Shown: positions 50,297-59,859, counted from the first letter of the stretch. The stretch is DNA of 64,000 nt from Pseudomonadota bacterium (GCA_021325655.1 JAJPGT010000064.1:18168-82167); one strand, 5' to 3'. The notes: generated by a model from the letters alone, not told the origin. Program-made: numbers and translations.

Positions 50297-52045
50297 GTGA
50301 AGCGATCCCCTGGCCTCCGTAGTGCTTCGCGGGTACTCACGCTCGGCGTCACCCTGTTCCTAACCGCCGCGTGCTCCTCGGCGCCCGCCACGCCCGCCAG
50401 CGCCCCGGCGGCAACGAGCGCCCCGGCCGCCGCGGCCGCTCCAACCAGCGCCCCGGCCGCGGCCGCTCCCACCACCGCTCCGGCTGCGGCGGCGGCCCCC
50501 ACGAGCGCTCCGGCCGCGGCCTCCAGCGGTGGCGCCGCGGGTCCGACGCTGATCATGGGCTACGACCAGTCCGACGTGAAGACGCTCGATCCCGGGCGCG
50601 AGTTCGAGTTCGCCGCCGCGTTCGTCGACCTGAACACCTACGACACACTGGTGGTGCCGAAGGGTCCCGACGACCTGACCACCTTCGTGCCGCACCTGGC
50701 CAAGGAGTGGAAGATCTCCCCGGACGGCACGGAGTACACCTTCACCCTGCGGGATGACGTGAAGTTCGCCAGCGGCAACCCCTTCACCGCCGACGATGTG
50801 AAGTTCAGCCTGATGCGCTTGAAGAACCTGAAGGGCAACCCGGGCTGGATGGCCGATCCGCTGAAGTCGATCGACGTCATCGATCCGCACACGGTGAAGA
50901 TGACCTTGAACAACCCCTTCGCCGACTGGCTGGCGGTGCTGGCCGGCCCGAACGCAGCGATCATGGATAGCAAGCTGGTCAAGGAGCACGGCGGCACCGA
51001 CTCCGACACGGCCGACAAGGACGACAAGGCGGAGGAGTGGCTGAACCAGAACTCCGCCGGCTCCGGCCCGTTCATCCTGACCGGCTGGCAGAAGAACCAG
51101 GGCATCACCCTGAAGGCCAACCCTAACTACTGGATGGGCAAGCCGAAGCTGGGCGGCGTGGAGGTCCGCGACATCCCCTCGCCGGCGACCCAGAAGCTCC
51201 AGATCCAGAACGGGGACATCGACGTCGCGATCAACCTGACCCCGGACATCGTGGCAACGATGCGGAACGACCCCAACGTGAAGATCATCACCGGCCAGTC
51301 GCTCGACAACATGTACATGGGGCTGACCTGCGAGCCGTCGATCGACCCGCACCTAGCCAAGAAGGAGGTGCGCCAGGCGATTCGCTACGCCATCGACTAC
51401 GACGGCGTGCTGGCGCTGACGGACAACCAGGCGGTGCGCGGCCCAGCCGTCTACTCGATCGGCATACTCGGGCTGACCCAGGCCGACGCTGACCGGCTGA
51501 ATCCGAAGTACGACCCGCAGAAGGCCAAGGATCTGCTGGCCAAGGCCGGAGAGAGCAACGGCTTCTCCTTCAAGCTCGAGTACGGTACCGGCCCCTCGCC
51601 GGTCGGCATCACCTACGAGTCGGTGGCGCAGAAGGTCCAGGCAGACCTGAAGAAGGTCGGCATCGACGTCCAATTGGAGCCGATGGAGTTCCTGACGATG
51701 CTGACCAAGTACCGCGCCAAGACCGAGCCGGCGGTGATCTCCTACAACCAGCCGGACTACCTCGGTCCGTCGGACTGGGCCGGCCAGATGGTGCTGCACA
51801 CCTGGGCCCCGCGCCTGCACTACGACAGCAAGCAGGCCCAGGACCTGACGCACCGGGCGGACGCGGAGCAGGACCCGAAGAAGCGGGCCGAGCTCTACCA
51901 GCAGCTCCTGCAGCTCCTGGTGGACGAAGGGCCGTACGTGATGCTGGTGCAGGGCAAGGTGAACGTGGTGACCCGGCCGAACATCCAGGGCTACCAGTAC
52001 CTGCCGCTCGGCACCGCGCGGCTGTTCCCGGTGAGCAAGGGCTAG
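50297..52045 (+). CDS. ABC substrate-binding lipoprotein, family 5 (peptide/nickel type)
   Basis: A 582-residue binding protein. The lipoprotein signal (LTLGVTLFLTAACSSAPA) is followed by an Ala/Pro/Thr linker (about 30-80) and a family-5 domain with MGYDQSDVKTLDPGREFEFA at its start, LAKEWKISPDGTEYTFTLRD, and KEVRQAIRYAIDYDGVLALT. Ligands in this class are di/oligopeptides, nickel chelates or opines. The start is GTG at 50297 with GAGAGGTG seven bases upstream, chosen over an ATG at 50273. Two permeases follow 25 and about 1,100 bases later. The ATPases are not in the window. Confidence 0.93.
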   Translation: MKRSPGLRSASRVLTLGVTLFLTAACSSAPATPASAPAATSAPAAAAAPTSAPAAAAPTTAPAAAAAPTSAPAAASSGGAAGPTLIMGYDQSDVKTLDPGREFEFAAAFVDLNTYDTLVVPKGPDDLTTFVPHLAKEWKISPDGTEYTFTLRDDVKFASGNPFTADDVKFSLMRLKNLKGNPGWMADPLKSIDVIDPHTVKMTLNNPFADWLAVLAGPNAAIMDSKLVKEHGGTDSDTADKDDKAEEWLNQNSAGSGPFILTGWQKNQGITLKANPNYWMGKPKLGGVEVRDIPSPATQKLQIQNGDIDVAINLTPDIVATMRNDPNVKIITGQSLDNMYMGLTCEPSIDPHLAKKEVRQAIRYAIDYDGVLALTDNQAVRGPAVYSIGILGLTQADADRLNPKYDPQKAKDLLAKAGESNGFSFKLEYGTGPSPVGITYESVAQKVQADLKKVGIDVQLEPMEFLTMLTKYRAKTEPAVISYNQPDYLGPSDWAGQMVLHTWAPRLHYDSKQAQDLTHRADAEQDPKKRAELYQQLLQLLVDEGPYVMLVQGKVNVVTRPNIQGYQYLPLGTARLFPVSKG

Positions 52046-52070
52046 TCTCTCCGGGGGAAGGGACGGTATC

Positions 52071-53084
52071 GTGGGGCGCTACATCGCCCGACGCCTGCTC
52101 CTGATGGTCGTGGCGGCGGTGGGAGTGACGCTGATCTCCTTCGTCATCTCCCACGCCGTCCCGACCGACCCCGTCGTGGCCAACCTCGGCCAGCAGGCCT
52201 CGCAGCGCCCGGAGCTGGTCGCGGCGTTCAAGGCGCAATGGGGGCTGGACCAGCCGCTGTACATCCAGTACTGGCGCTTCATCAGTGGCCTGGCACGCGG
52301 CGACCTCGGGATGTCGATCAACACCCGGCGCCCGATCAGCACGGACATCGGCCAGTTCCTACCAGCGACGATCGAGCTGGCGACGACCGCGATCCTCATC
52401 GCTCTGATCGTCGGTATTCCCCTGGGCGTCTTCTCTGCCCTGTACCGAGACAGCCTCATCGACCACCTCGCCCGCTTCGTCTCGCTGATCGGGGTTTCCA
52501 TCCCCATCTTCTGGCTGGCGGCGGTGGCGCTGGTCGTGTTCTACGCCACGCTCCACCTCACCGTTGGCCCGGGCCGGCTGGGGCCGCAGATGCCGCCACC
52601 GCCGCAGGTAACCGGCTTCTACCTGATCGACAGTCTGCTCGCCGGCGACCTGGTGACGTTCAAGAGCGCGGTGGACCACCTGGTGCTGCCCGGGCTGGTG
52701 CTCAGCAGCTCCATCATGGGGCTGGTCACGCGCATCACCCGCTCGTCGATGCTCGAGGTGCTCAATCAGGATTACATCCGGACCGCGCGCGCCAAGGGGC
52801 TGGTCGAGCGGATGGTGGTGGTCCGCCACGCGCTCCGCAACGCCCTCATCCCGACCGTCACCGTCCTCGGCCTCGCCTATGGCAGCCTGCTGTCCGGCGC
52901 GGTGATGACGGAGACGATCTTCGCCTGGCCGGGGCTGGGCCGCTACGCTTTCCAGGCAGCGACGCAGAACGACTTCCCGGCGATCATGGGCGTAACCTTT
53001 ATCATTGCGCTGATCTATATCCTGGTGAACCTAGCCGTGGACCTGCTGTATGGCTTGCTCGACCCGCAGATCCGCTACGCGTAG
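52071..53084 (+). CDS. ABC permease, DppB/OppB type
   Basis: A 337-residue permease with six hydrophobic segments. MGRYIARRLLLMVVAAVGVT begins the typical N-terminal helix. AQWGLDQPLYIQYWRFISGL and RGDLGMSINTRRPI are the extracytoplasmic loop signature. The EAA coupling loop reads YIRTARAKGLVERMVVVRHA. GTG at 52071 has GGGGAAGGGA upstream. It is the first of two permeases forming the channel with the DppC-type partner at 53146. Confidence 0.94.
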   Translation: MGRYIARRLLLMVVAAVGVTLISFVISHAVPTDPVVANLGQQASQRPELVAAFKAQWGLDQPLYIQYWRFISGLARGDLGMSINTRRPISTDIGQFLPATIELATTAILIALIVGIPLGVFSALYRDSLIDHLARFVSLIGVSIPIFWLAAVALVVFYATLHLTVGPGRLGPQMPPPPQVTGFYLIDSLLAGDLVTFKSAVDHLVLPGLVLSSSIMGLVTRITRSSMLEVLNQDYIRTARAKGLVERMVVVRHALRNALIPTVTVLGLAYGSLLSGAVMTETIFAWPGLGRYAFQAATQNDFPAIMGVTFIIALIYILVNLAVDLLYGLLDPQIRYA

Positions 53085-53145
53085 GGCGCAGCACAGTGCG
53101 CCACTCGGTGGCGCGACGACCGCACGTGAGGTAAGCTGACCCGCC

Positions 53146-54048
53146 ATGGCGACGACGACAACCACTGCGCCCCGCCCCATCCCTGCCGCGGTTGTCCCGG
53201 CGGCCGGGGTCAGCAGCCAGCGCAAGGCGCTGCGGCTGCTGCTGCACAACCGGACCGCGGTGCTGGGAATGCTCCTCGTCCTGTTCTGGGTGCTGGCGGC
53301 GCTGCTCGCCCCGGTCATCGCCCCCTACGATCCGGTCGACCAGGACCTGAAGCTGCGGCTCCAGGGTCCGTCGGCTGTCCACTGGCTGGGGGTAGACGAG
53401 CTGGGCCGCGACGTCTTCAGCCGGGTGCTGTATGGCGGCCGGGTGTCGCTCCCTGTCGCCTTCGTTGTCGTCGTGCTCGCGACGATCTTCGGCACCCTGT
53501 ATGGCGGGGTGGCGGGCTTTGTCGGCCGCTGGCCCGACGAGATCGCGATGCGCTTCGTCGACATGGTGCTCGCCTTCCCCTCGCTGATCCTGGCGATGGC
53601 GATCGCCGCCGCGCTCGGCCCCAGCATCTGGAACTCGATGATCGCGATGCTGCTGGTCTGGTGGCCACCCTACGCCCGGGTGGCGCGTGGCCAGGTGCTC
53701 TCACTCAAGAACCGCGATTACGTCACCGCCGCCCGGGCGCTCGGGATGACCGAGCGCCGCATTCTCCTCCGCCACGTGCTGCCCAACGCCTTCGCCCCGC
53801 TGCTGGTGCTGATGACGATGGACTTCGGCAATGCGATCATCATCACCGCGGCGCTGAGCTTCCTGGGATTGGGCGCGGTGCCGCCCACCCCCGAGTGGGG
53901 TGCGATGGTGGCCGAGGGGCGCGAGCTGATTCAGCAGTGGTGGATCTCCACCTTCCCGGGACTGGCGATCTTCACCGTCGCCGTCGGCTGCAACTTCATC
54001 GGCGATGGTCTGCGCGACGCCGTCGACCCGCGGCTGCGGCTGCGCTGA
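53146..54048 (+). CDS. ABC permease, DppC/OppC type
   Basis: A 300-residue permease with the N-terminal OppC_N segment (RKALRLLLHNRTAVLGMLLV) and six hydrophobic segments overall. HWLGVDELGRDVFSRVLYGG is the DppC hallmark after the first loop. The EAA motif is DYVTAARALGMTERRILLRH, and the C-terminal ALSFLGLGAVPPTPEWGAMV is family-typical. It lies 61 bases after DppB. The transcript would need ATPases encoded elsewhere. Confidence 0.94.
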   Translation: MATTTTTAPRPIPAAVVPAAGVSSQRKALRLLLHNRTAVLGMLLVLFWVLAALLAPVIAPYDPVDQDLKLRLQGPSAVHWLGVDELGRDVFSRVLYGGRVSLPVAFVVVVLATIFGTLYGGVAGFVGRWPDEIAMRFVDMVLAFPSLILAMAIAAALGPSIWNSMIAMLLVWWPPYARVARGQVLSLKNRDYVTAARALGMTERRILLRHVLPNAFAPLLVLMTMDFGNAIIITAALSFLGLGAVPPTPEWGAMVAEGRELIQQWWISTFPGLAIFTVAVGCNFIGDGLRDAVDPRLRLR

Positions 54049-54174
54049 TCGGTCCGGCCATCCGTAACAAAACCGTGCCCCACAGCCTTGGCTCGCGGTG
54101 GGCAGCCCTGGTAGCCTAGTGGCGGCCGCGCGGACTGAGCGGCCCATTCCTCTCCTCGGGCACGACAGGGGTTC

Positions 54175-55722
54175 ATGAAGCGTTGGCCCACACTGGCGGG
54201 CGCCAGGCGCGCCATCGCCGCGCGTCTGCCGCGGTCCCGCGGCGCCCTGATCGGCAGCATCGGCGCGCTCGGCCTGGTGCTCGCCGCGGGCGCCTACGTC
54301 CTGTCGCTCCAAGGCGCGCCCTCTGCGCTTCAGCCGCCTACCACCGCCACCCCCACGGCTGTGGCCGAGCCGACCGCGGCCTCCACGCCCGAAGTGGCGG
54401 CGACCCCGGGCGGCGAGATCCAGGGCGTGAGGCTCAGCGCACCCGACACCTCGCCCTTCGCCGCGCTCGCCACTCCGGCCCCGACCCCGACGCCCGGGGT
54501 GCTGCGCCCCACCAAGCACCGCATCGAGCCGGGCGAGACGCTGATCTCGATCGCCGACCGCTATGGACTGCGGCCCGAGACGCTGGTGTGGGCGAACAAC
54601 ATCGAAAACGCGGACCTGATTGTCGCCGGGCAGGAGCTCACCATCCCGCCCGCGGACGGCCTGCTGTACACCGTCCAGCCGGGCGAGCGCCTGGTCGACC
54701 TGGCCGACGAGTACGGGATCCCGCTCTCTGCCATCATCACCGCCAACGGGCTCACCAACCCGGACCTGGTGCTGGTGGGCGACGTCGTCTTTCTCCCCGG
54801 CGCCCGGCCGAAGGCGCCGAGCGTGGTGGCAGCGCCAGCGCAGCCCGAAGCGAACGTCGCCGCGGCCGAGGTCGCCGAGAGCATCCCGCTCACTCCCGCG
54901 CTCCAGGCGGTGCTCGACGCCGGCTGGGAGCGGACCAGCGAGGACACACAGCTCTTCGACGGCGCCGGCCGCGACGCCCGGGTGCTCGACGCCCTCCCGG
55001 CCGGAGCGCGGCTGGAGCGGATCGGGCCGCTGCAAGGCCGCCGGCTGCCCGTGCGCGACCCGGGCGATGGCCGCACCCGCCTGGCGATGACCGGCTGGGT
55101 GGATGCCCTGGCGCTGGAGCCCACCTCCGCCCCCAGCCCGCGCGAGCTGCCGCGCTCGTACCCGGACGACACCCGGATGGACATTCCTCAGGTGTTCGCC
55201 CCATACCGCAGCCAGCTCGACGGCTCGCCCTACTCCCTGGCCAACTGCGGCCCGACCACCATCAGCATGGCGCTGGCCGCGTTCGGGCTCTCCCTCCCGC
55301 CCGGCCAGCTCCGCCTCGAGGTCCAGAACACCCAGCACATCTGGGGCAACAACGTCGGCTCCCTGATCACCGCGCTCGCCCGCGTCGTCCGCGACCACGG
55401 GCTGCAGACCCCGGGGCTGTACGACGACGACGGCAGCCTGCACCGCTGGACGCTCGACGAGCTACGCGCCCACCTGGCCCAGAAGCAGCCTATCGTCGTC
55501 CAGGTCCGCTACCGCGCCCTGCCGGGCCGCGAGCGCGTTCCCTATTACGGCGACCACTACATCCTGCTGACCGGGCTCGTGGACGATGCCTTCCTGTACA
55601 ACGACCCGGTCGACCACGACGGGGTGGGCTGGGACCGGGTCATCAGCGGGGCGCGGCTGGACCAGGCGATGAACGCCAGCGACACCCCATACGCGCACAC
55701 CGCCTTCGCCGTCAGCCAGTAG
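54175..55722 (+). CDS. exported protein with two LysM domains and a C39-like cysteine peptidase domain
   Basis: A 515-residue protein: signal/anchor segment (about 22-42, GALIGSIGALGLVLAAGAYV), Thr/Pro/Ala linker, LysM 1 (about 120-160, HRIEPGETLISIADRYGLRP), LysM 2 (about 163-207, YTVQPGERLVDLADEYGIPL), an SH3-like segment (about 245-315), then a C39-like papain-fold domain. The last has the Cys nucleophile in LANCGPTTISMAL and His in YYGDHYILLTGL. It should bind peptidoglycan and cut a peptide outside the cell. A simpler C39-like protein is at 56948. Confidence 0.85.
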   Translation: MKRWPTLAGARRAIAARLPRSRGALIGSIGALGLVLAAGAYVLSLQGAPSALQPPTTATPTAVAEPTAASTPEVAATPGGEIQGVRLSAPDTSPFAALATPAPTPTPGVLRPTKHRIEPGETLISIADRYGLRPETLVWANNIENADLIVAGQELTIPPADGLLYTVQPGERLVDLADEYGIPLSAIITANGLTNPDLVLVGDVVFLPGARPKAPSVVAAPAQPEANVAAAEVAESIPLTPALQAVLDAGWERTSEDTQLFDGAGRDARVLDALPAGARLERIGPLQGRRLPVRDPGDGRTRLAMTGWVDALALEPTSAPSPRELPRSYPDDTRMDIPQVFAPYRSQLDGSPYSLANCGPTTISMALAAFGLSLPPGQLRLEVQNTQHIWGNNVGSLITALARVVRDHGLQTPGLYDDDGSLHRWTLDELRAHLAQKQPIVVQVRYRALPGRERVPYYGDHYILLTGLVDDAFLYNDPVDHDGVGWDRVISGARLDQAMNASDTPYAHTAFAVSQ

Positions 55723-55962
55723 CCGCGCTCCTGGCGGCGCTCATCTGCTCGGTACATATCTCTTCTCTCCACTGTGCCCCGCCGCCATCGCCCGAGGCGC
55801 CCTGGCGAGCCGCCAGAGAGATAGCGCGCTCTCGCGCCCGCCGCGCCTGCGCCGTCACCGTGAATGCTCTCCCCCTTACGTTTCATATCCTCTTGCTAGA
55901 CTGGCAGTCACTGAGCGTACAGATAAGCAGATTCTGTTATTAATAAGGCTACAATGTGACTG

Positions 55963-56561
55963 GTAAGGCGACTACTGCATCTGAGCGGGGCGCTGGGACT
56001 GCTGGTGGGGCTCGTGGTGCTGGGCGCCCAGAGCGCCCTGGCAGCGGGACGGGGACAAGTCGGCGCCTGGGGCTATAACCAGTACGGCCAGGTGGGGGAC
56101 GGATCCACGACGGACCAATTGACCCCGGTGCGGGTACACGGTTCCCACGGCGTGGGAGCAATCGCCATCGATGCAGGCGAGGATCACAGCCTGGCCCTCA
56201 AGAGCGACGGCACCGTGTGGGCCTGGGGCCACGACTACTATGGTCAACTTGGGGATGGAACGCAGGGGGCCCCTCCTGCTTCTGCCGCACCGTCCCGGTG
56301 CAAGTACGCGTCCTGAGTGGCGTGACCGCGGTCAGTGCGGGTGGTGGAATCTTCGGGGGCGGCGCACACAGCCTAGCACTCAGCAACGACGGCACGGTCT
56401 GGGCCTGGGGCTACGACTACCATGGTGAGCTGGGGGATGGGACGCGGGGCATTTCTCCCTGCTTCTGCCGGACGACACCGGTCCAGACGCAGCGGCTGGC
56501 GGACGTGACCGCCATCAGCGCCGGTGGTCAGCACAGCCTGGCGCTGCGGCTTGGCACGTAA
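55963..56561 (+). pseudogene. RCC1-repeat exported protein gene, start lost and frameshifted
   Basis: A signal-like segment (LSGALGLLVGLVVLGAQSAL) and RCC1 blades (GAWGYNQYGQVGDGSTTDQL; DHSLALKSDGTVWAWGHDYY; HSLALSNDGTVWAWGYDYHG) lie in two frames. Comparison of GDGTQGAP with the later GDGTRGISPCFCRT places the frame change in the G/C run near 56265-56275. The expected start codon is GTA (55963), where ATG or GTG would give a normal signal peptide. The product ends after about three blades, short of the usual seven. TACAAT at 55950-55955 may be its -10. Confidence 0.65.
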
Positions 56562-56947
56562 GCGTATCCGCCGCGGCCGGGGGAACTCGCGCGGCCTTTC
56601 GTAGCAGGCCGGATAAGCGACGCCGCTACCCCCTCGGCCGGAGTGCTCCCGCGTCGTCTCTCGTGCTTCGTCGGAGCCAGGGAACGACGCAGGGGGCAAG
56701 CCAGGCTGGGCGACGCGAGGGTCGCCTCTTGCCACTGCGCAGCCGTGCCCTTGGTTGTCTGTTGCTAACGCCTCTGCCCCAACCTGATACGTCCGAACCG
56801 TTCGCGGTGTGCTGCCTCTAGACAGGGCAGGGGCGGACGTGCTTTGCTATGCGCCCGAACGGGCATCGGGCGCCAGGGCGACCGGCCGCTCGGGCGGCGC
56901 CCAGCGCGCGCGAATCCGGGACGTATCCACTCGCGAGGGGTGCGTCG
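56562..56947. other. gene-free stretch with one strong hairpin
   Basis: No coding region is supported in these 386 bases between the RCC1 remnant and the next exported protein. An 8-bp perfect hairpin (56851-56858 with 56866-56873, loop of seven) lies about 75 bases before the start at 56948 and could be a leader structure. GAGGGG seven bases before 56948 is the ribosome-binding site. No repeats were seen. Confidence 0.4.
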
Positions 56948-57595
56948 ATGAGCGCCAGGCACGAATCCCGTCAGTCGTGGAGCGTGATCGCCCGCTGCCT
57001 CGTCGCCTCGCTGGCGCTCGTGCTCATCGCGGTGCTGGCGCCGGCTGGCTTCCGCCTGGCCCGGGCGGAGGGCGGCCCGCCGTCGGGTTCCCCGCTGCCG
57101 GCCGCGCTCGCGCCGCTGGCGCCGGCGCTGGTGACGCAGCAGCCGGATCTTCATGGCTGCCTGCTGGCCGACATCGCAACCTCGATGAATCTGCTCGACC
57201 TCCGCGCCGGCCGTCCCCCGAGCCACACCTATCAGGAAGTGTGGAATCGCTACAACCAGATGGTGCCCGGCTTCGCCAGTGATCCTTACAAGTACCCCTA
57301 TCCCTGGACCGCCGGAGCGATCGCCGAGAGCTACGGCCTCTATATCAGCCTGGCGCGCCACGACTTCACTCCCGCCGACGTGGACGCCTGGCTCGGCCAG
57401 GGCGCGGCGGTGATCGTGTACCAGAACCAGGGTCCGCGCAATCCCAGCCACGCCCTGGCGCTGCTGGCCGAGGATGGCGCCACGGCGCGCTACTACGATC
57501 CCTGGTATGGCTACCGCGAACAGCGCGAGGCCGACTTCTACGCCGGCCTGGCGCCCTGGGTCACCGTGCTGACGCTCGCTCCGAAGCCGAGCTGA
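56948..57595 (+). CDS. exported C39-like papain-fold protein
   Basis: A 215-residue protein with a Sec-type signal (about 10-40, ending FRLARAEG). A compact C39-like domain follows, with the presumed nucleophile Cys in QQPDLHGCLLADIATSMNLL (about 75) and His in NPSHALALLAEDG (about 167), with the Asp in RYYDPWYGYREQ completing a triad. The likely activity is extracytoplasmic peptide cleavage, though C39-like domains can also be inactive binders. ATG 56948 has GAGGGG at good spacing. The following 261 bases to 57856 show only a short unassigned open stretch. Confidence 0.75.
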   Translation: MSARHESRQSWSVIARCLVASLALVLIAVLAPAGFRLARAEGGPPSGSPLPAALAPLAPALVTQQPDLHGCLLADIATSMNLLDLRAGRPPSHTYQEVWNRYNQMVPGFASDPYKYPYPWTAGAIAESYGLYISLARHDFTPADVDAWLGQGAAVIVYQNQGPRNPSHALALLAEDGATARYYDPWYGYREQREADFYAGLAPWVTVLTLAPKPS

Positions 57596-57856
57596 GCGCG
57601 GCGCTGGACTGTCGCTGAGCTGCGTGATGCTGGGCGCTCGCGGAGCGCGCCATCCCGCGTCGCGGAGGAGCAGTCACGGGGCCAAGGCACGGTGTGCGAG
57701 GAGCTGAGGCGCGGCCGAAGCGTCGCCGAGATCTTCGCGGAGCAGGCACGCGCTGAAAGCTCTCCGTCGACGCCGTGCCCAAAGCGTGGAAGTTGCGCGC
57801 CGCGGTCGGTGTGGGCGAGACTGCCTTTGAGCGGCACGCAGGCACCAGGCAGGGCA

Positions 57857-59524
57857 ATGGCAGCGCACACGGGCAGGGACGACGGAGGCCGGGAGGATGC
57901 CGCACGTCTGGCTGCCAACCACCCGGGCACGCGGCGTAATGGCCAGATCGTCGTCGTCGCCCGAGTTGCGCCGCGGTCGCTGCGCGAGTCGCTCCGCCCC
58001 GGGCTGCTGGCCGGGCTGGCGAGTGCGCTGGCTCTGCTGGCGGTGCTGCTCCCGGCGCGGCTCCTGCTCGGCGTCCCGCACCTGGCGGAGCTGGCGAGCG
58101 ACTGGCTGACGCTGGTCATCCCGCTCGGGCTGTTCGACGCTGCGCTCGGCCTGCTCGGCCGCGCCGCCAGGCCGCTCCTGTTCGCCAGCGCCCTCGCGCT
58201 TCTGCTCCTGCTCGGGGCGCTGCCGGGACTGTGGCAGGCGCAGCGGGGCTGGCGCCTGCGCGGCGGCCTCGGGCTCGGACTGCTCACCTGGCTCGTCGTC
58301 GGGCTCGTGCTCCTGCCCGTCTTCCAGGTCGGGCCGTTCGGACAGCACCTGAGTGTGGGCGCTGGCAGGACCGCGCTGGCGCTGGCGCTCGCCTGTCTGG
58401 TCCAGGGGCTGACGCTGGGTCTGCTGACCCCATTGCTGACTGGGCCGACCGTCGCGCCGGGCGGGGCGATCGCTCCGGCGCGCCCGGCCCGGCGCCGCTT
58501 CCTCGTCGGCAGCGCGGCGGCGCTGCTCGGGCTGGCGCTCGCGGCCTGGCTGGGCCGGCGCAATCGGGATACCGAGGCGCAGGATAGCCTGCCACGTGAC
58601 GAGAACGGGGTGATGCTGGGCGCGCAGCGCAGCCCCGGCACGCTCGCGCCACTGATCACCCCAAACACGGCGTTCTACGTGGTGTCCAAGAATCCGCTGG
58701 AAGATCCGGACCTGCCGCCGGAGGTCTGGTCGCTCCGCGTCACCGGCCTGGTCGAGCACCCGCTGGAGCTGAGCTACCCCGAGCTGCTCGCGATGCCCTG
58801 GGTGGAGCAGGACCAGACGCTGGAGTGCATCAGCAACGAGGTGGGCGGCGAACTGATCAGTACCGCGCGCTGGCGCGGCGTGCCCGTCCGCGACGTCCTC
58901 GCTCGCGCCGGAGCAGCGGGCTGGGCGGTGAAGCTGGAGGTGATCTGCGACGACCGCTACAGCACCGGCCTGCCATGGGGGATCGCTCAGGCGCCGGATA
59001 CCCTGCTCGCCTACGCGATGAACGGCGCGCCGCTGCCGCGCGAGCACGGCGGCCCGGTGCGGCTGCTGGTACCCGGCCGCTACGGGATGAAGAGCGCGAA
59101 GTGGGTGGTGGGGCTGCAGCCGACGCAGGACAACTACCTGGGCTACTGGGAGCTGCGCGGCTGGACGGACGACGCCACGGTGAAGACGATGGCGCGGATC
59201 GATACCCCTGCGCCCGGCGCCCGCGTTGGCCCGGGGCCGGTGCGTGTCGCCGGTATCGCCTACGCCGGGCGGCGCGGAATCAAGCTGGTGGAATGCTCGG
59301 CAGACGGCGGCATCACCTGGCAGCCGGCGCGGCTGATCGAGCCGGCGCTCAGCCCGCTCACCTGGGTCCGCTGGGAGGCGGAGTTTACCCCCACCAGTGC
59401 CGCGCGCACCGTGCTTCAGGTGCGCGCCACGGACGGACAGGGCATCCCCCAGGTGACCCGCTCCATCCCACCGCTGCCCTACGGCGCGGCCGGGATTCAC
59501 ACGGTCGTCGTCCTGAACATGTAG
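57857..59524 (+). CDS. polytopic molybdopterin oxidoreductase (sulfite-oxidase-like) with an internal Tat motif
   Basis: A protein of about 555 residues. The N-terminal 200 residues carry about five hydrophobic segments (LLAGLASALALLAVLLPARL and others). Then PARRRFLVGSAAALLGLALA (about 207-226) has the form of a twin-arginine signal inside the protein. The exported part has the sulfite-oxidase molybdopterin fold, with the Moco Cys in LECISNEVGGEL, RWRGVPVRDVLARAG, RLLVPGRYGMKSAKWV, and a C-terminal Ig-like dimer domain (VGPGPVRVAGIAYAGRRGIK). ATG 57857 is a moderate choice, as the frame is open further upstream. It oxidises sulfite or another small substrate outside the membrane. The electron acceptor is unknown. 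Confidence 0.85.
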   Translation: MAAHTGRDDGGREDAARLAANHPGTRRNGQIVVVARVAPRSLRESLRPGLLAGLASALALLAVLLPARLLLGVPHLAELASDWLTLVIPLGLFDAALGLLGRAARPLLFASALALLLLLGALPGLWQAQRGWRLRGGLGLGLLTWLVVGLVLLPVFQVGPFGQHLSVGAGRTALALALACLVQGLTLGLLTPLLTGPTVAPGGAIAPARPARRRFLVGSAAALLGLALAAWLGRRNRDTEAQDSLPRDENGVMLGAQRSPGTLAPLITPNTAFYVVSKNPLEDPDLPPEVWSLRVTGLVEHPLELSYPELLAMPWVEQDQTLECISNEVGGELISTARWRGVPVRDVLARAGAAGWAVKLEVICDDRYSTGLPWGIAQAPDTLLAYAMNGAPLPREHGGPVRLLVPGRYGMKSAKWVVGLQPTQDNYLGYWELRGWTDDATVKTMARIDTPAPGARVGPGPVRVAGIAYAGRRGIKLVECSADGGITWQPARLIEPALSPLTWVRWEAEFTPTSAARTVLQVRATDGQGIPQVTRSIPPLPYGAAGIHTVVVLNM

Positions 59525-59572
59525 GCGCGGGACGCTCCTGGCCCCGGGGCCAGGCGGCGTTCGGAGCGCGGC

Positions 59573-59794
59573 TCAGCCGGCATGGCGAAGCGCGGCCTGC
59601 CGCTGGCGGGCCCGCCGGGTGCGGCGGTAGGACTCGACCGTGCGGGTGGAGAGGAAGTGCAGCCGCCCGAGACGGCTGGAGCGGAGCCGGCCGCGCTCGA
59701 TCAGCTCGCGCACGCTGCGCTCGCGGATCCCGAGCACGCGCGCGGCGGCCTTGACAGAGAGGAAGCCAGGGGTACGAGAGGCGACGTCAAGCAT
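59573..59794 (-). CDS. excisionase/MerR-like helix-turn-helix protein
   Basis: A 73-residue DNA-binding protein with the excisionase-type winged helix: FLSVKAAARVLGIRERSVRE (helix-turn-helix, about 11-30), RGRLRSSRLGRLHFLSTRTV (wing), then a very basic tail (YRRTRRARQRQAAL). Such proteins direct phage excision or act as small regulators. No integrase or phage gene is nearby. There is no Shine-Dalgarno before the ATG. An AT-rich stretch with 10-bp direct repeats lies about 65 bases upstream. Confidence 0.72.
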   Translation of the reverse strand: MLDVASRTPGFLSVKAAARVLGIRERSVRELIERGRLRSSRLGRLHFLSTRTVESYRRTRRARQRQAALRHAG

Positions 59795-59859
59795 TGGGGA
59801 GGCTCATCTTTCTCCGACGCGGATACGACACGAAGGCGCACAGCATCACGTTTCACACT

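Noticed and set aside
57674..59500. Minus-strand frame of about 600 codons opposite the molybdopterin gene
   Set aside because: It is rich in Arg/Gln/Pro and lacks family motifs; the plus strand encodes an unmistakable sulfite-oxidase-type domain.
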